Shown: positions 10,776-20,703 of the stretch, piece by piece
Numbering within the stretch: position 1 is the stretch's first letter
Layout: each line of letters starts with the position of its first letter
Origin: Cryptomeria japonica
Taxonomy: Eukaryota; Streptophyta; Pinopsida; Cupressales; Cupressaceae
Direction of reading: 5' to 3'
Length of the DNA: 64,000 nt
Assembly: GCF_030272615.1 (NCBI RefSeq)
Contig: NC_081409.1
Location: forward strand, 874,996,594-875,060,593
Notes under the pieces: generated by a model
Database searches by the model: none
What the model was told of the DNA's origin: nothing
Seen by the model: only the letters and a program-made list of their open reading frames with translations
Made by a program: the position numbers and the translations under genes

Positions 10776-12807
10776 ATATATATATATATGTATATAAGCA
10801 AACTTAATGCAAAATCATGCCCATCGAAATCTATTGAATGGTTATCGGGCAGTGTGCAGGGGAGGGGAGGCAGTCAACGTAACCGCCGAGGAAGTGGTAC
10901 CCTCCACTTCCCCTGAGGTCATTGTCACGACAATGGCCGCAAGGTAGTGGAGGGGACCACGGGGTCCCCTCATCACTGCAGGCCTGCTTCCGCAGACCCG
11001 CAGTGGTGATGGGACCCGTGGGCCCCACTCCCCACTAACCCTTAAACAAAGATTCACCTTCTTTTTTTGTATATATATTTATTTTTATTTAAGTTTTTTT
11101 TATATATAAATATAAATGTATAAATTTCCATTTAGGAATTGTTACATTCTTTTCTTAGAATAAATTTTAAGTTATTAAATTTAACTTAGAAAAATTTATA
11201 AATATCGGGGATTAATGTGTAGTATATTCATAATTAATTTATTATAAGAAAACTTTATATTTGTATATTATATAATTAAAGTTGTTCAATCCATTTAAGA
11301 TCCATCGGTGCACTTAGTTAGTTTTTTGGTAATTAATTCATATTAATATGATTTGAACCAAATGTCTAAGATAATTACTATTTTCGGGTCCAGTAACCCT
11401 ATAATTGATTATTCTCATGATAGAAACCAACGCATTCCTCAACCTTGCATATATCTTACTCTATTCTTGCTTCATGCGAATTACTTAATTGCATTTATTT
11501 ATGACAAAGTTACATTTTCTTCATCTTCATGCAAGTTAGACGTTTAATTATTATTATGCAAGTTTCCTAATTGTCATTATTATGCAAGTTATATTTCAAT
11601 TTTGAATAATAAATAATTTTAGTTATGGTTTAATTTAATTCCATGTAATTCATCAAGTAGTTATTTCAATTATTAAATTATACACGTTCAATTAGTAATT
11701 GTTTTCAAGTATGATGTTTTCATAGCTCTTAGTTAGAAAACTAAATAGAGGAAGATGGAAACCAAAACCTAGTAGTGTTCAGTATATACAGTGCCTTTGG
11801 GTCACGCTTACGAGTAATGCCATCGTGTTGAACTACTGCACTTAACGCCTAATAAACCTACATCAACGACATCTGTGGCATCGTCCCTATAAATCATCAA
11901 GGAGTAATAAGGGACACTTGGAAGTTAAAATCCAAGGGGTGGGTAATCCCTCTTGGATCGATAATCTAACAAAATAATCCTTAAATGATTTTACATCCGT
12001 TGAGTTAAACCATAATAAACCCCCTTTAGGGTTGATTAAGTAAAATGCTTTTATGAAATTGATTTAATCTTGAAGAGATATTGGTGATTGACAATTTGGT
12101 CAAGGGTGACGCTTATGATAGGTGTTAGGATGTAGTTGTTTTAGGCCATAAACAATAGGCCATCTTGAGCCTTTGTTTAAGCGCTACCACCATGGGTAGC
12201 AACCGTAGAGAAACTATCTGGGACATTGACCCTAGAAAGGGTTGTATACCCACTAATCAGTTTACATCAAACCATAGAGTAGAAAATAGAACTACATACT
12301 TTACGCCTTGATCCCCTACCGAAGCGGGTATGTAGGCAGTCTTGGGATGGAGTTGTCCCTCGTACTCAGGCGTTCATGGGTGGGGTCTAGGCTTGGTAAA
12401 AAGAAGGATTGACTAAGAATCCTAATTTGAAAGATAGGTATAATAAAATGGAAAAAGTAATTCAATGCATACTCGGAAGGAATCCCGTATGGATTTGCTT
12501 TACTTCCCGAGGCTTTAAGCCAAATTTCGAGGCAGAATTCAAGCTTGAATTATGTTATTTAATTACTCCTGAGGATGGCGACCTCAGCACACTTCTATTA
12601 GAAGAGTGTAGTACTTAGCGAGTGGCTCAGGACCCAAATGGTCCCGATGAGTCTAAGTCTCTGGCCAGAGCACCTCCTATCCCGATTGGATAGATGCTTA
12701 CCCCGCATGGGTAGATGCCTATCCCGTATTGGATAGATGAAATCTTATGTCCCGTATGGACCGATGCCTAACCTGTATGGTTAGATGCTCATCCCGGATG
12801 GATGAAT
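9247..12807 (+). repeat. 3' LTR of the chromovirus, left part
   Basis: Matches 275 to about 3200 of the 5' LTR, including the TATA-like site (9571-9578), the GC-rich hairpin block (10847-11040) and the minisatellite. It carries an extra segment at 10030-10795. The Copia element at 12808 interrupts it, and the last 125 bases are at 20574-20698. Confidence 0.92.
10030..10795 (+). repeat. LTR segment absent from the 5' LTR copy
   Basis: About 0.75 kb in the 3' LTR stands where the 5' LTR has only about 40 unrelated bases. It contains repeats of CTCTCTGTGAATGAA-type sequence (about 10047 and 10437) and ends in a (TA)n/(TGTA)n microsatellite (about 10737-10796). I see no clear target duplication, so a deletion in the 5' LTR is the simpler explanation. 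No gene is seen in it. Confidence 0.6.
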
Positions 12808-12864
12808 TGTTGGCATTATAACAAACAATGGGAGATTGTTGACATTATAACAAACAACGGAGAT
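12808..12864 (+). repeat. Tandem copies of the LTR start
   Basis: Units of 29 and 28 bases, TGTTGGCATTATAACAAACA and onward, each ending in a purine-rich GGGAGAT or CGGAGAT, stand before a third TGTTGGCATTTC at 12865. The same arrangement is in the 3' LTR at 19019-19075. Each unit therefore resembles a polypurine tract joined to an LTR start. Confidence 0.85.
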
Positions 12865-13623
12865 TGTTGGCATTTCAATAAGGATATTAAGAAGGTTGTT
12901 GATGATTATGGATATAACTGATCAAGGATGTTTACTATCTTAATATTATTATTTTGTTATTGATGTCAAGAAATTGATTTTCTAATTTAGTATGACGTTG
13001 CCATATCTTAAGAAGTATGATTTGATGAGTTTAAAGATGTCGGTAAAAGACACAGAAAGAATGTGATGAATAAGGGGAAGAATAAGTTATTCAATGGGCA
13101 ACTATTACCGAGTAAGACAATGATGAGATCATGATGTTTAGATTGTTTTTATATCCTACATATGTTGTTGATTGTAAGGTTGATACTATACTATTTTACT
13201 GAGCAAAGAACCTGGTCGGTAAACCCTAAGGTTACCGCTATCGGTTAATGAAGGTGGCATGTCTACCGAGTGAAGTTTAGTATTTACCGAGTTGCAACCG
13301 AGCTGTAACAGAATGCATTGAATGAATAAAAGCATTATTTAATGAAGGAAGTTGATGAGTTGGTTATGATTAAATGATTGGTATGTCGTGCATGAAGTTT
13401 GTTAAAGAATCTATGGCAAAGGAAAATCGGCAGGAAGATCTATAGCTCAGATTGAACTGCAATACCCTAGCACAAGTTCCAAGAAATGTATGCAAGTTCC
13501 AAGGCGGGGTAAAACATTTTTTAGATTGAAGGATACATTGAACCTAGTCAAGTTTGAAGATCTGATGGCTATGATTGATCATGGGATATGTGATCAAGGA
13601 GATTAAGCGGTTGGCAAATTGTT

Positions 13624-13632
13624 TATAAATAA
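13624..13632 (+). promoter_or_regulatory. Candidate TATA box, Copia 1 5' LTR
   Basis: TATAAATAA, also at 19857-19865 in the 3' LTR, lies about 0.8 kb into the LTR and upstream of the conserved blocks. It is a plausible core promoter. Confidence 0.55.
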
Positions 13633-14352
13633 GGAACTATTGATAAACAATGCATGTGGGCAAGTGTATGCATAGGGATGCTACATAGTGATTACCGAGC
13701 ACATAAGCTTGAAGACCTGTTTGAATAACAGAGTATAGAGCCCAGCAGATGGACAAGATAAGTCCTATGACTAGATTGTATTGAGCAAATAAGAATCTGC
13801 TTTAGCTCTTTAGATGTGAAGTTGCAAATAGATTTTTATTGTTGTTATTTTGTAAAGTGATAGAAAATCTCTTAACCAAGTGGACTTAACAGTCTTATTT
13901 GTAAAACCCTCTAGCAAGGTGACATTATGATTGAGTGTTTGAAATCCTTTAACAAGGTCACTTCTAACAAGGTGAAGATCCTAACAGATATGAGGGAAAT
14001 CCCTTAACCGGGTCACATCTAGCAATGTGTTTGTAATCTTTAACAGGATTTTCTTTTAACCGAGCATACTCTAGAAGAGTATATTTCTTAGTGGGTCCAA
14101 AATCCCATAATGGTTTTTCCCTATTTGGGTTTCCACGTTAAATCTAGTGTTATGAGTGTTATGATGTTTATATGCTTTTGAGTTTGCATGTTTATCAGTT
14201 TTGGTTATATTACTGAAGTATATGTTACCGAGGTTGAATCTGTTGTTTTTATGGAAGATTAAGTTTGTATGATTCACCCCTCCACCCCCCACCCCCCTCT
14301 CATCTTATTAGCTTGGCATCTGTACTTAACATTAAGTATCAGAAGTATCAAT

Positions 14353-14364
14353 TGGTATCAGAGC
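14353..14364 (+). other. Primer binding site, Copia 1
   Basis: TGGTATCAGAGC begins three bases after the LTR end. It is an exact match to the plant initiator methionine tRNA primer site. Confidence 0.93.
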
Positions 14365-14415
14365 TTTGGACTTAGGAAGAAAAAGTTTAAAGGCACTTGA
14401 TGAAAAGACCTAAAG

Positions 14416-15477
14416 ATGTATAAGAGAGATGCACTGAAGCTGAACAAGTCAAGTTTCTCTACATGGCAGAAAAGGATCAAGCTGCACCTATCAAGAGTTA
14501 GAGAATATGTTGTATATTATCTTAAGAATGATTTCATTACACCGAGCACCTATCCTTTGACAATGGAAGAGATAAAGGCAAAGCAAGAACATATTCAAGC
14601 AATGATTGAAATAACATCTGCATTGACCGACTCAGAGTTTAATGATCTAGAAGGCTGCAATGATGCAAAGGCAATGTGGGACAAGCTCATATCTGTGTAT
14701 GGTGGAGATGAACATGTTCCAAGAGAAAAAGTGGACAGTCTAAGAGGACAACTTGAATCTATGAGGATGAATGAAGGTGAGAACATAACCCAGTACAGTA
14801 CAAGACTAAAGGAGATTGTCAATCAAATCAAAGGAGCGGGTGGAACTATTGAAGAAAAGGATATAACAAGTAAGTTGTTAAGAACACTTCTACCAGCTTA
14901 TGCAATCTGAGTCTCTGCAATCAATGAATTGAGGTCTATACCCAATATGCCAGTTTCTTTAGATGCTACTATTGGTAAGCTACATGTATTTGAGTTGAGT
15001 AATTTTGATAACAGTGGGTCATCGGTAAATAAAGTTGAATCTGCATTTAGTTCTTTTCATATTGGTGAATCTGATGATTACAATGATAGAATGAGTAAGT
15101 ACACTAAAGGGGATCACAGTGGAGCAAGTGAAAGATTTTGCAAGAATATGGAAGAAGTACACAAACTATATGAGGAAATCAGAAAGCAAGAAGAGTTTGA
15201 AGCACTATTAGCCAGAAGGTTACCGAGAGGCAAAGGTAAGTATAAAGGAAAACTACCTTTGAAATGTTTCAATTGTGATAAGATAGGACATATGGCTTCT
15301 AACTATCCTGACAAAGATTCTATTGAAAAGAAAGATTACCGAGATGACAAATAGAAAGATAATCATTACAGAAGACACCAAGACTTCAGAAGAAGAGATA
15401 GAAAGTCATGCCTAATAGCTGATGAGGAATCAAATGATGATAAATCAAATGAAACTGATACAGAGGAAGTAGTTTAT
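14416..15477 (+). pseudogene. gag: Copia 1 gag
   Basis: The ATG at 14416 opens a UBN2-type Copia Gag. FSTWQKRIKLHL is near the N-terminus, then AKAMWDKLISVYGG and LRTLLPAYAI. An in-frame TGA (14908-14910) and a TAG (15352-15354) interrupt it. The zinc knuckle reads CFNCDKIGHMASNY: the last Cys of CX2CX4HX4C is Tyr, a TGT-to-TAT change, so metal binding should fail. A charged linker follows and joins the protease without a frame change. Confidence 0.9.
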
Positions 15478-16950
15478 GTGGCAATCAAAGATGGATCAGA
15501 TGAAGAAAGGTATGAAGAAAAAGCCCTAATATCTCACATAAATACTAATGATTCTTGGATCATAGATAGTGGATTCTCACATCACATGACAGGTGATAAA
15601 CACAAATTTGTTACATTAGAAGATTATGATGGAGGCTATGTAAGATTTGGTAATGACGCACCATGTCCGGTAAAAGGTAAAGGATCTATAAAACTTCTTG
15701 ACAATGCAAGATGCAATGATGTTTATTGGGTTGAAGGTTTGAAATACAATTTGTTGAGTGTAGCACAGCTAAACAATACAGGTCACCGAATAGAATTTCA
15801 GAAAGGAATTGTCAAAGTTCATGACAAGCATGGAAAGTTAGCTACTACCGGGACACAAACAAAAGGTAACACATTTCACCTTGACTCAACTCAGAACAAG
15901 TGTCTATATGCAAAGATAGATGATACCTGGTTATGGCATAAAAGGTTTTGTCATGTAAATTTTGATAATCTGATCAAAATAAGCAAGAAGCACCGAGTAA
16001 GAGGTCTACCAAGTCTTGAAAAACCTGAGAATGCTATGTGCCGAGAATGCTAGATGGGTAAGATGACAAGATCAAGCTTTACAAGTAAGTCCTACACTTC
16101 TAAGGGAATTTTAGATCTTGTGCATACTGATCTTTGTGGTCCTATGAAAGTTCAAAGTTATTATGGTGAAGAATATTTCATATTATTTGTGGATGATTAT
16201 TCAAGGATGATGTCAGTTATGTTTTTAAAAGAAAAATCAGAAGCTTTTCAAATGTTTAAATGGTACAAGGCAAGAGTTGAAAATGAAATAGAAAGACAAC
16301 TGAAATGTCTTAGATCAGATAGAGGAGGAGAGTTCACATCTGACAAGTTCAACTTATTCTGCAATGATCATGGTATAAAAAGACAAATCTCTGCACCGAG
16401 AACTCCACAACAAAATGGGATAGCTGAGAGAAGAAACAAATCTATTGTGGATTGTGCCAGAACCCTGATGATTCAAAAGAAAGTGCCACAAACATTTTGG
16501 AGAGAAGCAATAACCACAGCAGTTTACACCCCGAACCGAGTACAATTGAAATAAGGAACTTTGAAGACACCATATGAAATCTAGTATGACAAGAAACCTA
16601 ATGTAAGTTACTTCAAAATCTTTGGGAGTAGATGCTATGTTCACAAAGATGATAGAAATGGAAAGTTTGATCAGAAAAGTGAAGAAGGAACATTTCTAGG
16701 TTATTCCTCTAGAAGCAAAGCATTTAAATGTCTGATCAAATCATCTAACAAAATAGTAGAAAGGGGAAATGTGAAAATTGATGAATTTGCATAGAGAAAT
16801 GATGAAGGAAACTCCAAAGAACCTGAAGATTATGATGAATTTGTCTATGTTCAACTGACAAGTCCTACCGAGAAAACTACAGAAGAAAATGAAGAGAATA
16901 TCCAGTTACCGAGTGATGAAGAAGATCATACAGAGCCTATCAAGCCTGTA
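15478..16950 (+). pseudogene. pol: Copia 1 protease and integrase
   Basis: The protease active site is in WIIDSGFSHHMT (D at 15565-15567; the usual next residue Cys is Phe). The gag-pre-integrase zinc region follows, with WHKRFCHVNF and MCREC. An in-frame TAG (16051-16053) then precedes the integrase core. That core has LVHTDLCGP, LRSDRGGEFTS and QQNGIAERRN, giving D-D-E with 35 residues between the last D and E. Further stops are at 16552 (TAA), 16582 (TAG) and 16792 (TAG). The linker to reverse transcriptase is acidic. Confidence 0.93.
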
Positions 16951-18132
16951 TTGGCCAAGTATGTCAGAAGACATCATGCATCAAGTCAGATTATAGGAGA
17001 TAAGGATGATCTAGTGATGACAAGGAACAAACTGAGACAGAACACGTGTCTGATATCTGAATTTGAACCGAGAATAGTGAAAGAGGCATTTAACAGTGAA
17101 GATTGGATAAATGCTATGATAGAAAAGATTGATCAAATCAAGAAGAATGACACATGGACACTAGTCCCAAGACCGAAGGACAAAAATGTAATCGGTACAA
17201 AGTGGATTTTCAGAAACAAGCTGAATGAAAAAGGTGAGGTCATTCGAAATAAAGCAAGACTAGTTTGCAAAGGTTATGCCCTAGAAGAAGGAATTGATTA
17301 TGGTGAGACTTTTGCACTTGTGGCAAGACTTGAAGGAGTAAGAACATTGTTGGCATATGCTACTTTCAAAAATTTCAAGGTATATCAAATGGATGTCAAA
17401 CCTGCATTTCTGAATGGTATATTAGAAGAGGAATTTTTTATTGAACAACCTGAAGGATTTGTTGAAGACAAGAATAATGATCATGTATGTAAATTGAACA
17501 AAGCTTTATATGCTCTGAAACAAGCACCTAGAGCATGGTATGAAAGATTGCACTCTTATTTAATCAAGATTGGTTTTATAAGAACAAGTGAAAATAGCAA
17601 TATGTACATGAAGAATGATGAAAATGGAATACTGATCTCAGCCATATTTGTTGATGATATTATATTTTGTGGAAATGACTCTTTATGCAAGAACTTTGGA
17701 AATGAAATGAGCAAAGAATTTGAGATGTCATTAATCAGTGAGATAAAGTATTTTATAGGTTTACAAATACTAGAAATGAAAGATGAGATTTTCATTACTC
17801 AATCCAAGTACATAAAGGAAATCTTGAAGAAATTTGGAATGGAGGATTCAAAACTAGTAAGTACTCCTATGACTACCAACTATAAACTATCAAAGAATGA
17901 TGAATTTGCATCTGTTGATGAGACACTTTACCGATCCAGGATTGGAAAGCTACAATATGTTGTTCATAGTAGGCTAGATATAGCACATGCAGCAGGTACA
18001 ATTGCAAGATTTTTTGCAGATCCCAAGGAAACACACATGAAAGCAATCAAGAGAATTTTCAGATACTTGAAAGGCACTGAAGATTATGGCTTAGCATATC
18101 AGAAAGGAAATGGTTTTTATTTAAAAGTTTAA
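16951..18132 (+). pseudogene. pol: Copia 1 reverse transcriptase
   Basis: An uninterrupted 393-codon stretch of the polyprotein. It contains [20 protein letters not shown], the entry signature of Copia reverse transcriptase, then YQMDVKPAFLNG (first catalytic Asp), [15 protein letters not shown] and FVDDIIFCGN (catalytic DD at residues 235-236). The C-terminal part has VHSRLDIAHA and FRYLKGTEDYGL. It ends at a TAA (18130). The catalytic residues are all present. Confidence 0.95.
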
Positions 18133-18600
18133 ACTGATGCTGATTAGGCAGGCAACATTGATGACAGAAAAAACACAAGTGGGGGAGCTTTCTTTTTAAG
18201 AGAAAGACTAGTGAGTTGGCTTAGCAAGAAACAAGGATGTGTTTCACAGTCAACAGCAGAAGCTAAATATGTTGTTGTAGCATTGAATTGTACCAACATA
18301 GCATGGATCAAACAACTATTGGAAGGTATAAATGAGCAACTTACCAAGCCAGTAACTATATTCTGTGACAATACTAGTGCCATAAACATTTCAAAGGATC
18401 CTGTTATGCACTCTAAGACAAAGCACATCTCTATCAAATATCATTATCTTAGAGAAGAAGCTCAAGAGAAGAAAGTGGTGTTGGAGTATGTTAGCACTAA
18501 GGAACAAATAGCAGATATCTTCACCAAGCCACTACCAAGGGACACTTTTGAGTATCTCAGAAGTAAGTTAGGGGTCCTACCCCTATCTTCTATTCACTAA
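18133..18600 (+). pseudogene. pol: Copia 1 RNase H
   Basis: Same frame as reverse transcriptase. It opens TDAD, then a TAG (18145) stands where the family has Trp (DADWAG). SWLSKKQGCVSQSTAEAKYV follows: the second E of the usual STAEAEY is Lys. FCDNTSAI, HSKTKHI and EQIADIFTKPLP are intact. The natural stop is TAA at 18598. A catalytic acidic residue is probably lost. Confidence 0.92.
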
Positions 18601-18835
18601 CCAAGTTCAGTGAAAGCATCAATTCGATGAATCTACAGAATATTATGTGTGGATTGATGTTTATTTACACGCTTTAGGACATTTTCTAAAGGTGTATAGG
18701 AAACAATAACAGGGAATAGGAATTGAAGACAAAATGCTCTGACCGAGACTATGTTGATACATAACAGCAAGGAATTCACTTCATACAGGAAGAATTCATG
18801 TTTTAGTTCTTTACTTTTTGGAATTGTTGTCAAAG

Positions 18836-18936
18836 GGGGAGAAGACTGAAGAAAAGGGGAGAAGACTAATGTATGGGGGAGAAGACTGAAGAAAAGGGGA
18901 GAAGACTAATGTATGGGGGAGAAGACTGATGATAGA
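18836..18936 (+). repeat. Purine-rich 39-base tandem repeat upstream of the 3' LTR
   Basis: Two full units and a partial third of GGGGAGAAGACTGAAGAAAA plus GGGGAGAAGACTAATGTAT. Each half-unit carries a GGGGAGA tract like the functional polypurine tract at 19007-19018. The rest of 18601-19018 is non-coding 3' leader of the element. Confidence 0.85.
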
Positions 18937-19006
18937 GGGAGAGCATTTCAACATTTCAGCAATCCGAATCAATTAGGTCAAATCAATTGGTTTTGCCATC
19001 AATGCC

Positions 19007-19018
19007 AAAGGGGGAGAC
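19007..19018 (+). other. Polypurine tract, Copia 1
   Basis: AAAGGGGGAGAC directly precedes the 3' LTR start TGTTGGCATT. Confidence 0.9.
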
Positions 19019-20573
19019 TGTTGGCATTATAACAGACAATGGGAGATTGTTGGCATTATAATAGACAAGGGAGATTGTTGGAATTTCAATAAGGATATTA
19101 AGAAGGTTGTTGATGATTATGGATATAACTGATCAAGGATGTTTACTGTCTTAATATTATTATTTTGTCATTGATGTCAAGAAATTGATTTTCTAATTCA
19201 GTATGATGTTGCCATATCTTAAGAAGTATGATTTGATGAGTTTAAAGATGTCGGTAAAAGACACAAAAAGAATGTGATGAATAAGGGGAAGAATAAGTTA
19301 TTCAATGGGCAACTATTACCAAGTTAGACAATGATGAGATCATGATGTTTAGATTGTTTTGATATCCTACATATGTTGTTGATTGTAAGGTTGATACTAT
19401 ACTATGTTACCGAGCAAAGAACCTAGTTAGTAAACCCTAAGGAACCTAGTCGGTAAACCCTAAGGTTATCGCTATCGGTTAATAAAGGCGGTATGTCTAT
19501 CAAGTGAAGTTTAGTATTTACCGAGTTGCAACCGAGCTGTAACAGAATGCATTAAATGAATAAAAGCATTATTTAATGAAGGAAGCTGATAAGCTGGTTA
19601 TGATTAAATGATTGGTATGTCGTGCATGAAGTTTGCTAAAGAATCTATGGCAAAGGAAAATTGGCAGGAAGATCTACAGCTCAGATTAAACCGCAATACC
19701 CTAGCACAAGTTCCAAGAAATGTATGCAAGTTCCAAGGTGGGGTAAAACGTTTTCAAATTGAAGGATACATTGAACCTGGTCAAGTTTGAAGATCTGATG
19801 GCTATGATTGATCATGGGATATGTGATCAAGGAGATTAAGTGGTTGGCAAATTGTTTATAAATAAGGAATTATTGATAAACAATGTATGCAGGCAAGTGT
19901 ATGCACAGGGATGCTACATAGTGATTACCGAGCACATAAGCTTGAAGACCTGTTTGAATAACAGAGTATAGAGCCCAGCAAATGGACAAGATAAGTCCTA
20001 TGACTAGATTGTATTGAGCAAATAAGAATCTGCTTTAGCATTTTAGATGTGAAGTTGCAGATAGATTTTTATTACTGTTATTTTGTAAAGTGACAGAAAA
20101 TCTCTTAACCGAGTGGACTTAACAATCTTATTTGTAAAACCCTCTAGCAAGGTGACATTTTGATTGAGTGTTTGAAATCCTTTAACAAGGTCTTTTCTAA
20201 CAAGGTGAAGATCCTAATAGATCTGAGGGAAATGCCTTAACCGAGTCACATCTAACAATGTGTTTGTAATCTTTAACAGGATTTTCTTTTAACCGAGCAT
20301 ACTCTAGAAGAGTATATTTCTTAGTGGGTCCGAAATCCCACAATGGTTTTTTCCTATTTGGGTTTCCATGTTAAATCTAGTGTTATGAGTGTTATGATAT
20401 TTATATGCTTTTGAGTTTGCATGTTTAGCAGTTTTGGTTATATTACTGAAGTATATGTTACCGAGGTTGAATCTGTTGTTTTTATGGAAGATTAAGTTTG
20501 TATGATTCACCCCCCCCCCCTCTCATCTTATTAGCTTGGCATCTGTACTTAACATTAAGTATCAAAACTATCA
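19019..20573 (+). repeat. 3' LTR of Copia element 1
   Basis: About 1.56 kb, matching 12808-14350 with scattered substitutions and a small duplication of AACCTAGTCGGTAAACCCTA near 19440. It has the same start triplication, the same TATAAATAA (19857-19865) and a pure C run at 20509-20520. Confidence 0.93.
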
Positions 20574-20698
20574 TGAATGCCTAATCCAAATGGATGGATG
20601 CCCAGAGTATGCAATTGAATCAAACACAATGATTAAATTAAATAAACAAAAAAAAGAATGGTCAATTTTGTTGGGGTTAATTAAGGTGGGTTATTACA
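20574..20698 (+). repeat. 3' LTR of the chromovirus, right end
   Basis: Resumes the chromovirus LTR at the TGAAT duplication and matches 3202-3315 of the 5' LTR through GGTTATTACA. The host duplication TATCT follows at 20699. Confidence 0.93.
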
Positions 20699-20703
20699 TA
20701 TCT

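Larger units (their letters stand above)
12808..14350 (+). repeat. 5' LTR of Copia element 1
   Basis: About 1.54 kb, matching 19019-20573. It opens with a threefold tandem of the LTR start (12808-12882). Near its end are GTGGGTCC, GGTTTTTCCC, GGGTTTCCA and a C-rich ATTCACCCC/CCCTCT block, all shared with the other Copia LTRs here. Confidence 0.93.
12808..20573 (+). mobile_element. Ty1/Copia element 1, complete, nested in chromovirus LTR
   Basis: The element is 7.77 kb and flanked by a perfect duplication TGAAT (12803-12807, 20574-20578). LTRs start TGTTGGCATT at 12808 and 19019 and end in TATCA at 14350 and 20573. The internal order is primer site, gag, protease, integrase, reverse transcriptase, RNase H, polypurine tract; integrase before reverse transcriptase is diagnostic of Copia. 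All coding parts lie in one frame (14416-18600) with eight premature stops and no frameshift. It must be younger than the chromovirus it interrupts. Confidence 0.95.
275..20698 (+). mobile_element. Ty3/Gypsy chromovirus, complete but nested and decayed
   Basis: The LTRs start TGTCACAACC at 275 and 9247 and end GGTTATTACA at 3315 and 20698. The flanks carry a perfect 5-bp duplication, TATCT (270-274, 20699-20703). Inside, in order, are a primer site, gag, protease, reverse transcriptase, RNase H, integrase, a chromodomain and a polypurine tract. The order RT-RH-IN is diagnostic of Ty3/Gypsy, and the C-terminal chromodomain places it among chromoviruses. LTRs near 3 kb suggest the Tekay/Del lineage, which is inferred. 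Two later insertions interrupt it: a solo LTR in pol and a full Copia element in the 3' LTR. It sits inside ORF-X of an older minus-strand element. Confidence 0.93.

Noticed and set aside
13381-13560. Coding-like stretch in the Copia 1 LTR (also 19608-19790)
   Set aside because: LTR sequence, open in only one of the two copies, with no known domain.
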